NCBI RefSeq assembly: GCF_047948215.1
Contig: NC_134463.1
Location: forward strand, 59,641,701 to 59,705,700
Length of the DNA stretch: 64,000 bases
DNA from: Lycorma delicatula
Lineage: Eukaryota; Arthropoda; Insecta; Hemiptera; Fulgoridae
Direction: 5' to 3'
Below are positions 38,662 to 49,438 of this stretch, piece by piece. The notes beneath the pieces were generated by a model. The model saw only the letters and a program-made list of their open reading frames with translations, searched no databases and was not told the DNA's origin. How positions within the stretch are numbered: position 1 is the first letter of the stretch; every line of letters begins with the position of its first letter. The position numbers were made by a program, and so were the translations under genes.

Positions 38662-39249
38662 ACGTCGTGGTTGAACGTCTTTTTTGCGGGCTTCATTTAC
38701 CCATGTGATACAGTACTTTAATTTTTAGTTTCAGAATTTGCCTGACATAGAAAGATTGTTGTTACCTGAAGGTATGATTATAACTAAAACGTATGAAGGA
38801 TTTTTTTCTGTCTGGCCAGGTATCACTGTAGCCGATGTTTGTCCAGAAAAAATTTTTAAAGGACCATTACTTTAATTTTTTAATCAGGAAGATTAGTATA
38901 TTTTTTCCGCGTAAAAGATGCTCGAGAATAATGAAAGCGATCGAATAATGTTAGACGATCGATCTACGAAAGGAACATTATAAGGACAACATCATCAACC
39001 ATAACTTATAATTTTACTTCCAGGCAGCAAATAACCAAAATCATCAATTTATTTAGGAAAAATAAAAAGAAAGTCTCGGATTTTCTTGATATTCATTCTT
39101 GACTATTCTCGGGAAAACGGTACACAAAAGTATTTAAACTAAAGTACTTGCGTTGACTAAAATAACTTCATCGTAACATACAGGTGGATTGAAAAGTAGT
39201 ACACACACTTTTTATTTTAAAAGGGGAGCTGAATAAAAATCATATTAAA

Positions 39250-39359
39250 AAAAATCTAATGTGGACACCACATGACTTATTTGTACGCCTATTAAATTAC
39301 ATATACACATTTTTTGCTGCACTTCACTTAAACTTATTTTATTTGAAAGAACTTATTTT
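39250..39359 (-). repeat. A-headed repeat, left part, interrupted by a LINE
   Basis: Begins like minus-strand family A (tctaatgtggacaccacatg, cgcctattaaattacatata) but then diverges ('gctgcacttcacttaaactt') in the way the 63.0 kb repeat does. It resumes after the LINE at 40416 with 'gtggacagttacacgattgc'. Confidence 0.75.
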
Positions 39360-39372
39360 ATTCTTTAATAAG
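39360..39372. repeat. Target-site duplication, left copy
   Basis: ATTCTTTAATAAG, exactly repeated at 40403..40415 on the other side of the LINE. Confidence 0.88.
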
Positions 39373-40402
39373 AACTGTCGTTTTACAGAACATGTTTTAA
39401 AAATATGTGATAGTGCAGAAAGAATGCAATGTTGTATGCCGTTCCGGCATGGTGGTCAGCATTCAATATTGGAAGGAATAGAGATAGAATGAAGAAGATA
39501 CACAGAGGGAGTTGTATCGGCCTATACAGAACGGTCTCTTATGAGGCCCTCTGTGTCCTTTCTGGAGTTTTCCCTATAGATCTTATCGCTAATTATAATA
39601 GAGTTGAAAAATACTTAGGCAGAACAGATAATGAAGTAAAAGAAGAGATATACAACTTATGGCAGCAAAGATGGCTGGATGCAGGGGTAGCTAATTGGAC
39701 TAGATTATTAATACCTGACATATTAATATGGACAAGTAGGCGTCACGGTGAAATGGATTGTTATGTTACACAATTTTTAACAGGGCATGGTTGTTTCAAT
39801 GCATATCTTTATAAAATTGCCAAAAGAGATCAGCCTATGTGTATGTACTGTGTAGAACAAGAGGATGTTGAGCATACCATTTTGAGGTGCCAAAAATGGC
39901 AGGAGTTCAGGCAGTATACAGGTATTAGAGGGAAAACGCCGAAGGAAATATTTGACTATATGCTTGATAGTGAGGTAAAATGGAAAAAGGTTGCTGATTA
40001 CATAAGAACAGTTTTAAAGCAAAAGAACATAGATGAAAGAAATATGGGGTACTAGTTTGTTAGGTGGGGTGGACAGCCTCATCAGTGAGAGACAGCATGC
40101 TGAGGTGTGCTGGTTTCAGTGATCTGCTGAGGACTCCTTGGGTATGTTTGGTAGGAATAAAAAATATCAAAAGATCCATGGGCCACACCACGGCATTGAG
40201 GTATGGTGTGGCACCACACCATACCTCAATGCCTAGGTGTGGTGCTATAAAGGACAAAAATGAAATAAACCTCAAAAGAGCCACCGGTTAGCCCGACCTG
40301 CCATGCCGGTAGATGGGGAGGGCTAATTAGAGTAACGGACACTCCCCTAGGTGGCGTAATACCATCAAGTCGGTCCGACCCAGGGGAGTAGAGGGGAAAA
40401 AA
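39373..40402 (+). mobile_element. R1-like non-LTR retrotransposon, 5'-truncated
   Basis: A 1.03-kb insertion bounded by exact 13-bp target duplications, ending in an A-rich tail (gaggggaaaaaa). The open frame 39429..40055 (208 codons) is the C-terminus of ORF2. Residues 1-9 (MLYAVPAWW) are the end of the RT region, and a zinc-knuckle-like CX2CX7HX4C lies at C138, C141, H149, C154, typical of R1-type ORF2 C-termini. Just upstream, NCRFTEHVLKICDSAERM is in a different frame, so a small out-of-frame deletion near 39424 separates it from MLYAVP. RT catalytic core and endonuclease are absent: a dead-on-arrival copy. The 3' UTR (40056..40390) is GC-richer, with a strong hairpin. Confidence 0.85.
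40183..40242. repeat. 29-bp-arm hairpin in the LINE 3' UTR
   Basis: Left arm 40183..40211, CA loop, right arm 40214..40242; two mismatches by eye. The two overlapping 74/75-codon opposing frames here are the hairpin read both ways. It could be a structural signal for retrotransposition of this LINE, as 3' hairpins are in some LINEs; inference only. Confidence 0.9.
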
Positions 40403-40415
40403 ATTCTTTAATAAG
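40403..40415. repeat. Target-site duplication, right copy
   Basis: ATTCTTTAATAAG, matching 39360..39372. Host repeat resumes immediately. Confidence 0.88.
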
Positions 40416-40639
40416 GTGGACAGTTACACGATTGCTAAAATATTAGTTTTTATCAACACCAAATATTTATACAATTATTAATTCAACAATCTTACCTGAA
40501 ATATTAGATTACAGTAAAAGTACCTTTATAACTCTTTAAATAAATTTAAGCCTTATATCTATCTAATACTTTTTTTTTAATATTATGGTATAACCATCAA
40601 CAAAATGAAAACAAAAACGAATAATCAGTTGTTTTACCA

Positions 40640-40803
40640 AATCTAATTTGGACACCACGTGACTTGTATGCCTATTAAATTGCATATACACATTTTTTTT
40701 TTTTAATGAAAAGTAAATAAAAATGGATATTTCCGTTGAAATCTGAAAATCTAAATTTTTCACGTTCACAATACTGCCTTTAGTTCGTACAAGGAAGTAA
40801 AAA
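40640..40803 (-). repeat. Family A repeat with large internal deletion
   Basis: Both ends survive: 'atctaatttggacaccacg...cctattaaattgcatataca' and 'atggatatttccgttgaaat...cgtacaaggaagtaa'. They join near 40720, leaving about a quarter of the element. Confidence 0.85.
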
Positions 40804-42200
40804 TAACAGCTTAATTTATGTCGGATGCGGAAATATTTCCTAATTCCATATACCTTTAGGTCACATGCTCTGTAGCAGTTTTTTTCTTTATTATTTTTTA
40901 AAGATTTTATTATGGTGGAGGTTCTTTGTATACGAGCATTATCTTTTGTAATGTTCTCAATCTATTTCTTTTATAAAAATAAAAATAAATACTGTAGAAA
41001 GAAAATAACTTCAAAAAATAAAAGAAAATCAGTTTTAAAAAATTAAACTGTTATATATAAATGCGAAAGTTTGTCTATTTGTTTACAACAGAATCACGTG
41101 AGATCCAACCGACCGACTTATTTCAAATATTCGAACAGTGGCGGCTCGCGTATAGACACTTTGGAACTACAGCATCCCCTATTTCTACTTGATATTATCG
41201 ATAACATAATGAGTCCTTTTTTCTTTAATTATTTTTTTATACTTGTACAATATGTAATCCGAAAGCTTAATATAGTGTAGTAGTCATCCCCCAGTTTATG
41301 AAAAAAGATACAAAAATCTTTGTATGGAACTTTGCGCTTCACAGTTCCAGCGGCGTGGTGTTTAGCTGTTTTTCGCTTGCTTCCGCGCATATAGAAAGCT
41401 GCAAGCGACGGTTAAAAACCGTGTACGTATTCTTGAATTAAATAAAGTGTAGAAAATTATTATCCTGCTTCCAGCTATTCTATTTGATTGGTTTTTTTTC
41501 AAAACAAGAAAAATTGATTTCATTTTCAAATGCATAAATGAAGCTTGAACTGTAACAATTCAGGTTAAAGTAAGTAAAAAATGTGTGATTATGTTCTTTT
41601 AGGATTTTATTAAGTGTCTGAATACATTTTATTTTTATGCATGTTTGCTTCCATTTACACAATTTTAAAACAAAGGCTAAAAAGTTTGTGGAGCAGTACC
41701 CCCACTAATTTGAGCTACGAGCCGGCACTGTTTTTGAATACATTCGTGTTTGCAGGGAAAGTTTTAAGCCATATATCGAGTCTATAGCCGTCTTGGGGGT
41801 GAAGCTTGAATTATAAATATTCATTAAAAAGGCAAAATTATCGTAATTCATTATATTTATAATAGAAATGAAGTAAAATTACTAATTCATCTTTCTTTTG
41901 TGAACATCTGTAAAATATATAATATTTATATTTTCTATTACTATTATTATTTTGTCTTTTGTAAAGACTGTGTAATTTCTTCTTCTTCGTTTCCTATTCT
42001 GTTTTATTTTTTTTGCGCATAACATCTTCTTTCATTATTTATTTTTCTTCTTCTTCCTTTCCTTTAGTTTTTACAATCTTTTTCATTATACCCTGTAAAA
42101 AGAAATCGAAGAAATCGTAGCTGGATTTCACGAGAACAAGAAATCAAACAAGAAAGAGGTAGCGCCTAGCAGTTGAATGAGCATATAAATGCGAAAGTTT
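40804..42200. other. Intergenic, no gene seen
   Basis: Words 'ataaatgcgaaagttt' occur at 41059 and 42186, hinting at another dispersed repeat. Frames at 41071..41280 and 41480..41662 have no domain. Confidence 0.45.
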
Positions 42201-43064
42201 TTCATAACCATGAGTATAACGAACGCGTCGGGGGTCCAGACAGTCCGACCGGCTAGTCTATATAAATAAAAGACAATTTTCGTTTTGCGTGTATTCTAAC
42301 GACTCAAAAAATACTTAACCGATCTATTATTTATTATTTTTACTATTTATTATTTTTTCCGTTAGTATATTCATGTTATTAGTTCAATAATATTTAATAA
42401 TATAAGAATTTAATAACATAATATTTAATCACATAATAACTGTCTGAAGAAGTCTATATTGACGTAGACGGTCGATAGAGACAATGACAGTCAGTGTAGA
42501 CGATTTAATTTTCTTAACATTTTGCACCGTTGTTATTGATGTAATTTCTAAACAATATATTTCCACTTACCAACAATTTTTTTAATGTATTGTCCAGGCG
42601 CTTTCAGAGCTATTTCTCCATCACCAGGGGTTATTTAAAACTATGAACTTGTATCCGTGCATATAATGTTATTATGACACAAAGTTTGACGCAGAGACAA
42701 AGACGTGTCTTTGCTTGACGTTTTATTTTACTTTACGTATAACTTATTTTAATTATTGACGACCGGCAATTTTAATTTAATTTTAATTATAATCATACAT
42801 ATAACACCGTATGCATGGATACAAATCGTAGTTTTAATCCCTGATGATGATGGAGAAATGACTTGGATAATACATTAAACAAATTGTTGGTAAGTGGAAA
42901 TATATTGTTTATACAAAAAATATAGACGATATCTCTTGATATATACGACGACATCGAATTTAGTAAAAGATAAACGTTTTAGGTTGGTTATTTATTTAAT
43001 CGTTTTTTCAAAACCATAAGGATAACGAACGCATCGGAGTTTGAGACAGTCCAGTTGGCTAGTA
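42201..43064. repeat. Composite repeat: direct repeats flanking a fold-back
   Basis: A roughly 56-bp direct repeat ('ataacgaacgc.tcgg', 'gacagtcc', 'ggctagt') lies at 42201..42258 and 43009..43064. Between them, inverted arms of about 115 bp (42552..42670 and about 42790..42912; 'caatatatttccacttacca', 'tatttctccatca', 'tgtatcc.tgcata') enclose a smaller palindrome caaagac-gt-gtctttg at 42698..42713. Non-coding. Layout suggests a non-autonomous fold-back element. Confidence 0.65.
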
Positions 43065-44033
43065 TTTTTTTTTGTATAAAACATAATTAAAAAATAACAT
43101 TTTTTTCTATTTCACCTGTTTGAAATCTGTTTTAAATTATTATTTATTATCTTTTTATTATTATTGTTTGGTTGTATAATTATTAAGGATAATAACTGTT
43201 CTAATTTTACACCATTCTTTCAAAATAAACTTAATGGATTTTCTGCCCGTGTGTAAATCTTCGTGAATTAAATTTTAAACATACAACTCTTTTTTAGAGA
43301 AAAAATTATTTTTTTCTGAATTAATATAATTGATTCAATTCTGAAAAATAATTTAGTAATAATGATATTATTTCAATTTCAACATATTTCGTGATTATCA
43401 TATGTAAAATGCATTGCATCTCATGTGATATGATGATGTAATATTCTTATGCAATGTAATATTTGAGAAATTTTGTTGAAATTATTATTATAGGTGGGAA
43501 TTATATGAGATGAGATGATTGAAGAACTTTTATAGTTTAGTTTAATTTATTCAAATGGCTTGCTTTCTCTTGCTAAAGGGAATTTAAAATTAACCCATTA
43601 CTTTACCACAGTTCATGATTCTACTTAACCACCTTAATAGCTAACATTTTTATTTACTATTAAAAAAAAATTACTTACATATCGCAACCTTGTGAAGAGC
43701 ATTTGTTTTACTAATTTTGTAATATCATTTTATAATTTTATTAGTGTTTTTTTTTTTTAATTAACATATTTTTATTATTTATTGCTTGATTTTGAAAGTT
43801 AGGGATACTCAAGTCATGATTCGCTTACCTTTTAAAGAAGGTTTAAAAGAATATAATAATTTGTTTTATTTGAACAATCAAAATTATGGGGGCGACCTGA
43901 TTTCGGATTTACTAAATTGAAAGCAATCAAAGATTAATTCATTAAGAAACATATTATGTGTGTCAGGAAAAAGGTTTTAAATTATATTGAAGGAAATTTG
44001 CGTGAAAATAAGGTTAATATTTTTTAATTATTA
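43065..44033. other. AT-rich intergenic, no gene seen
   Basis: No frame or repeat recognised before the transposon. Confidence 0.55.
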
Positions 44034-44035
44034 TA

Positions 44036-45895
44036 CCGGGTGATTTAAAAAGGACTTGACGAATTTAAAATCATATAAACATTATTTAGATAACTTACAG
44101 ATTCGGTGGAGGTCTCATTTCATAGCAAACCACAAGTTTTGACTCAGGTAGTTCATTAGTACCGAATTCGGCGACCAGTGTTGTTAAAAATGAATACATT
44201 TACTGGTGCGGAACGTACTCGCTTTGTGTTTTGGTCTCACGATTTGCAGTCAGCAACTGCATTTCAACGTAATTTTCGTAGAGAGTACGGTAGGGAGCCT
44301 CCTAGTAGGCGTAAAATTTACTCTTGGCACCAAACCTTCGTTTAGACAGGTTGCTCTGTTAAATTTAACATCATCTGGACGCCCACGCTTCCTTGAATCT
44401 CCTGGGGTACGACTCGAAGAAAGCTTTGCACGTAGCCCGAAGAAATTAACTTGACGTGCGTCACGTGAGGCAGGAGTTCCAAAAATGACAGTTTGGTGCT
44501 TATTAAGTAAACCAGAGGTCGGCAACCTTTTTGTCAGTAAGGACTCGAAATAAATTCAAAACTTATTGGGAGCGCATGAAAGGTTATTGGGGGCGCCACA
44601 CTATTATTACACTATAAGCAACATTTGCATTTAAAGTTAATAAGACAAGATTATTCTTCCCAACCAACATTAAAACAATAAATTCTGTTACAGTTATTCA
44701 TGCATGATAGGTTATTTATAAAATCCGTTTAACCAGTACGATACGTATTTGATAGTGAAAAGCGCGACTATCTAACGTGATATGGTTACTTGTAAAAGGT
44801 AAATAATAATATATAGTCAATAATAATAACACTCAAAATACGTAGCACTCACAATACGTTAACATACTACCAAATTTATCAGAAGCGAGAACATTCCTAC
44901 GTGCTAAGTAGCAAGTGTGTCAGTGTATTATGACCTTGATTGCTATTTGCTGGCACTGAGCTTGCGCAGTTGTACGACGCCGATACGGTTAATTGGGCTT
45001 AGTAGGTGTGTAATATAGTGAGGGCATATAAAAAATCTCATCGAGGGCGCCATGGCACCCGCGGGCGCCGCGTTGCCGACCGCTGATGTAAACGATTGCT
45101 CTTGAAGACATACAAACTAGACGTGGTTCAACAGATTTCAGATGACGACAAATCTGATGCTGTTTTGTGTGGAAATGATGTATAGAATTGCCGACAACGA
45201 TACATTTTTAGACAATGTAATTTTTAGTGATAAAGTCAACTTTTCACATTGGTAAGGTGAACTGCCGAATACGAGGTAACGAAAACCTTCATGAAATGTT
45301 GCAACACATTCCTGACAGCCTTAAGGTCAATGTTTTTTGTACTTTAAGCAAACAAAGACTGTACGGCCCGTTATTCTTTCAGGAGGCAATCTTAATTGGT
45401 ATATTTTATCTGGACGTGCTTAAAAATTTCCTAATTTCTCAGACGATGATCAAGATGGACGCCATTACTATCAGCAGGACGGGCCCCATATCACTACCGT
45501 CTAGAAGTCAGAGATTTTCTTGATAATTTGATTCCCAGGTCGGTGGATTGGTTATGAAGTTCCAATTACATGACACCCCACACAAATTTGACCCCACTAG
45601 AATTTTCTTGAGATGTTTCATTAAAGATTGGGTTTATAGTACCACCTTTGCCTGCTGATCTTGTTGAACTAAGACTGCGAATTAATGCCGCAGCTGCAGA
45701 GTTAACGCCCGACTGTCTGGAAAGGGATTCGACTTCGGGTGAGATGTATGTCGCAGTAAAAATGGAAGCCATATCGAATCAAAGTGAATGTTGGATGATA
45801 AATCTGATGTGTTTTATGAAATGACACCTCAACCGAATCTGTAAGTTATCTCAATAAATTTTAAATTTGTGAAGTCGTTTTTTAATCATCGGTTG
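44036..45895 (+). mobile_element. Mariner-superfamily DNA transposon, both ends present, broken transposase
   Basis: TA at both edges (44034-44035, 45896-45897). Imperfect inverted repeats of about 80 bp share 'gataacttacagattcggt', 'gaggt.tcatttcata' and a 'GAC.T.AC.AATTTAAAAT' block. Without the nested MITE the element is about 1.28 kb. N-terminal reading from 44191 gives MNTFTGAERTRFVFWSHDLQ, an N-terminal helix-turn-helix of the DUF4817 type in insect transposases; SRRKIYSWHQTF follows. Downstream are SKQRLYGPLFF, the QDGA-like region, a RWIG-like block and the 'DVCR..GSHIE'-type end. Frameshifts, stops and the insertion leave it dead. The 82-98 codon frames here are parts or shadows of this gene. 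Confidence 0.82.
44513..45085. mobile_element. hAT-type MITE nested in the transposon
   Basis: Inverted ends CAG[A/C]GGTCGGCAAC (13 of 14 match). Flanking 8-bp sites AAGTAAAC (44505..44512) and ATGTAAAC (45086..45093) differ at one base. Eight-bp duplications and CAG...CTG ends are hAT superfamily hallmarks. 573 bp, no transposase frame, hence non-autonomous. Both subterminal regions contain 'gggcgcc' words. Confidence 0.85.
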
Positions 45896-45897
45896 TA

Positions 45898-46439
45898 CCA
45901 TTTATTATTCTGAATATTTTTTTTTTTTTAATTCGAAACTTTACTTTTTTATTTTTTAATTCTCTTTAAGACGTTTAACAAACCATCGTTTAATTAACAG
46001 TACATCAGAAGGCGTTGATGTATTATATTATCCAATGAATGGTAAAATTACTTGAAATGATGAGATAAACTATTACGCATAACTTTTAATTAAAGGCCCG
46101 TTAGAATGTAAAATATATGATGTTAAAATTGGAGTAGAAAATTTTTACCTGTAAAAAAAAATCCTGTTTCTTTTGTTTATAATACAGCGTCCACTATTCT
46201 CTTGATCGATGAGGAGTCTTAATAATCAGAACACTAATACTTTCTACACTTTTTTATCTTCATTGTGTCGCATCCTTCTTGATACTACACAGTATTAATC
46301 GATTTTATATTATTGATACTTTTTTCTGAATCTATGACCCTTTCAGTTGATTTTCCCTCAAAAAATTTTTGTAATCTAAAAATTACGTAATTTAAAATCG
46401 TTTTTGAAATTTTGAAAAACTTTTTCGGTTGTTTTGGAT
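45898..46439. other. AT-rich intergenic, no gene seen
   Basis: Nothing recognised. Confidence 0.55.
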
Positions 46440-46685
46440 TACCGAGGGGGGCTAAAAAATGATCATTAAATTTAAAATTAAGATTAAAAATTAAAAATGA
46501 TCATTAGATTTTTTTTTGATATGAAAGTGCGGTCATCAACATCTATAGTCATTAGCCAGTAGGAAATTGGTAGCGTATAAAAAATGGCATGCCTGACCCG
46601 GATTCGAACCCGGGATTTCCACTCGAAATACCGAGACGGCATTTCCTAAGGAGGCATTTCAGCCTCATCCAACCGGGTCGGCATC
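46440..46685 (-). mobile_element. SINE-2 copy with a different tRNA-like head
   Basis: Minus-strand head (about 46587..46685): the T-arm cccgg-gttcgaat-ccggg pairs perfectly and contains a B box (gggttcgaatcc). The outer bases atgcc/ggcat pair like an acceptor stem. The spacing is too long for a standard tRNA. The shared SINE-2 body follows (gccattttttatacgctacc, then aatttcctactgg). The A-box region (ggttggatgagg) differs strongly from the 6.1 and 61.7 kb heads. Confidence 0.68.
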
Positions 46686-47243
46686 ATTAAATTTGAATAG
46701 ATTAAAACTACTGTTAAAGATAAACTGTACGAATTAAATTAAAATTTTGGGAATTGCTTTTAGTTAGTTTTTTGTTTATATTGAATTGTATTTATGATAG
46801 AATAAATTCAAAATAACAATATATTTAAAGTTTTTGTAATTAAATTTTTCTTTGTTTTTATTTAAAACCTTATGTAATCTAGATATGTGTCTTGTTTTCA
46901 ATTTGAACAAATTATTTTCCCTCATAAGACATTCAGTGGAAAAAAGAAAAATGTAGGTTAAACGTTTAAACTTAACCTTTTTTTTTATTTTTTCGGAACG
47001 TTTTGTTCCGAACTGAAACGAAGATAATTGTCAAAAAAAATTTCCTTAGTAAAAATAAATCATATTTAAGTCGGCAATGTAGGTGCATAACTTTATCTAT
47101 CGGCTTCGTTATGCAGTTCATTTTAGAAAAAAATTTCTATTCATTTTGTGGAGGCTTCCATATAAAAGGGAAAAGCATTGGGGTAAAATAATTTTTAAGA
47201 AAATATTCAATTAGTGGTTGGTTGATGATAATAGATTTAAAAT
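46686..47243. other. AT-rich intergenic, no gene seen
   Basis: The 62-codon frame at 47003..47191 shows no domain. Confidence 0.55.
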
Positions 47244-48272
47244 AATCTAATGTGGAAACTACGTTAGTTTCTTTACGCCTGTTAAATTACATATACACAA
47301 ATTTTTAAAAAGAAATTAAAATTTTAAAAATTATAAATTTTATTTTGTTAATAACTTCTGATATTTTTTCATTATTTTCTTTATTGTTTTCTTTTTTGTC
47401 TTCAGTCATTTGACTGGTTTGATGCAGCTCTCCAAGATTCCCTATCTAGTGCTAGTCGTTTCATTTCAGTATACCCTCTACATCCTACATCCCTAACAAT
47501 TTGTTTTACATATTTCAAACGTGGCCTGCCTACACAGTTTTTTCCTTCTACCTGTCCTTCCAATATTAAAGCGACTATTCCAGGATGCCTTAGTATGTGA
47601 CCTATAAGTTTGTCTCTTCTTTTAGTTATATTTTTCCAAATGCTTCTTTCTTCATCTATTTGCCGCAATACCTCTTCATTTGTCACTTTATCCACCCATC
47701 TGATTTTTAACATTCTCCTATAGCACCACGTTTCAAAACCTTCTAATCTTTTCTTCTCAGATACTCCGATTGTCCAAGTTTCACTTCCATATAAAGCGAC
47801 ACTCCAAACATACACTTTCAAAAATATTTTCCTGACATTTAAATTAATTTTTGAGTAAACAAATTATATTTCTTACTGAAGGCTCGTTTAGCTTGTGCTA
47901 TTCGGCATTTTATATCGCTCCTGCTTCGTCCATCTTTAGTAATTCTACTTCCCAAATAACAAAATTCTTCTACCTCCATAATCTTTACTCCTCCTATTTT
48001 CACATTCAGTGGTCCATCTTTGTTATTTCTACTACATTTCATTACTTTTGTTTTGTTCTTGTTTATTTTCATGCGATAGTTCTTGCGTAGGATTTCATCT
48101 ATGCCGTTCATTGTTTCTTCTAAATTCTTACATTTTTTTATCGTTACATTGATTTATTTACTGTGAAAAATCTTTTACAGCCGGAGGTTAATAATTTATT
48201 AATAAATCAATATCATTAAATTTGAAAAAAAAGGAAATGAGGTCGGATTGAACCGATGTGCCTTCTCCTTGT
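47244..48272 (-). repeat. Family A repeat split by a LINE insertion
   Basis: Left part 47244..about 47395 (aatctaatgtgg...ttaataacttctgatatttt). The right part, about 48144..48272, continues the same minus-strand order ('gaggttaataatttattaa', 'gaggtcggatt..accgatgtg', 'cttctccttgta'). The copy stops at the B-box/'ccttgta' block, so its 5' half is missing. Confidence 0.82.
47396..48143 (-). mobile_element. RTE-like LINE, 5'-truncated, nested in family A
   Basis: Minus-strand ORF2 C-terminus. Frame 48111..47839 (90 codons) reads NGIDEILRKNYRMKINKNKTK, then FCYLGSRITKDGRSRSDIK, the RT thumb-region pattern. A one-base frame break near 47845 leads into frame 47821..47402 (139 codons): YGSETWTI, GFETWCYRRMLKIRWVDK, RHPGI, GQVEGKNCVGRPR, REMKRLA-like and ESWRAASNQSND, then stop. 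The RT catalytic core and endonuclease are lost by 5' truncation. The 3' end is an A-rich tail after 'tgactgaag'. Best-preserved LINE of its lineage here; still inactive. The 79-codon plus-strand frame is a shadow. Confidence 0.85.
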
Positions 48273-48761
48273 ATTTCACACACATATATAAAATCGCTAT
48301 AGCTGGGAAAGTAATATAAATTTCACCGTATTAATCCTTCATTGTTCTAATAAAATTTGAACGTAAAAATTAATTACATACATATAATCGTTTAGCGTGC
48401 GAAATTTTAATTATCAAAGTGGTCTACGCTTTTTAAAATGTTGAACACTTCCTATAACATACTTATTAACTTGTTTGTGATGGATAATGAAAGAACCTTC
48501 ACGTTAGCTTCCTCTTTCACGTTTGGTACAGAATACGTTTTACTTTTTTTTTCACTATAAACTCCAGATGCTTGAATGAGTAATCATTTTATTATTATTT
48601 TTTATAACTTTAATAATCTTAAGTTTTATATATTTTTATTATTATGAATAAAAAAAATTATATTAGGCTCTTGCAGGTAGTGACTTTTTATTACCAAATT
48701 ATATTTGAAAAAAATATCATTTTTATGGGAAATCTAATGTAATCATAGTTTTTAGAATGTT
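48273..48761. other. AT-rich intergenic, no gene seen
   Basis: Begins with a 'tatagctgggaaagtaat' word related to the 26.04 kb hairpin end. Otherwise nothing recognised. Confidence 0.5.
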
Positions 48762-49438
48762 TTTACTTCCTTGTACGAAGTAAAGGAAGTACTGTGACGT
48801 CGAAAAATTTTGATTTTCAGGTTTCAACGGAAATATCCATTTTGACTAGTTTCAGCGTGATGTCTGAAGGTACGTATGTATCTCGCATAACCCAAAAACG
48901 ATTAGCCGTAGGATGTTGAAATTTTGGATTTAGGACTGTTGTAAAATCTAGTCGTGCAGCCTCCCTTTTTGATTGCAATCAACTTAACCAAAAGTGTCTA
49001 AAAAAGCCGAAAATCCAAACAATTTCGATTTTGAACTTTCTCTTAACTGCAGTAATAAGCCCTCATTGAGGGGTTTTCAACGATACATAAGTGGCACTTA
49101 TTTTCATTGGTTCCAGAGCTACAACCAAATTAAATTTTATTTAATGAAATATTTGGCTCTTAAAAAGAGAAGGCACATCGGTTCGAATCAGACTTCTTTT
49201 CTTTGTTTTAACTTTTTTTTTAATTTAAATATATTGATTTATTAATAATTACTAATCTGCGATTGTAAAAAATAATTTAGGATAGGCAATAATTCAATAA
49301 TAACAATAAAAAAAAATATGAAAAATATCAGAAATTATTAATGAAATAAAATTTTATGGACTTTTCATTTTTTAAAAAATGTGTATATGTAATTTAATAG
49401 ACGTACAAGGAAGTCATGTGGTGTACAGAATTTTTTAG
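48762..49438 (+). repeat. Family A repeat, full length
   Basis: Good representative of the family: 'ttacttccttgtacgaagta' at the start, 'gacgtacaaggaagtcatgt' at the end, a B-box-like ggttcgaatc near 49180 preceded by 'agaaggcacatc'. The 83-codon frame at 48994 is a chance reading of the repeat; homologous frames appear elsewhere for the same reason. Confidence 0.9.

Noticed and set aside
40060..40291. Opposing 74/75-codon open frames
   Set aside because: Both read through the inverted repeat in the LINE 3' UTR; mirror images of non-coding sequence.
44206..44454. 82-codon frame as a host gene
   Set aside because: Frame-shifted reading of the transposase N-terminal region, lying between the element's inverted repeats.
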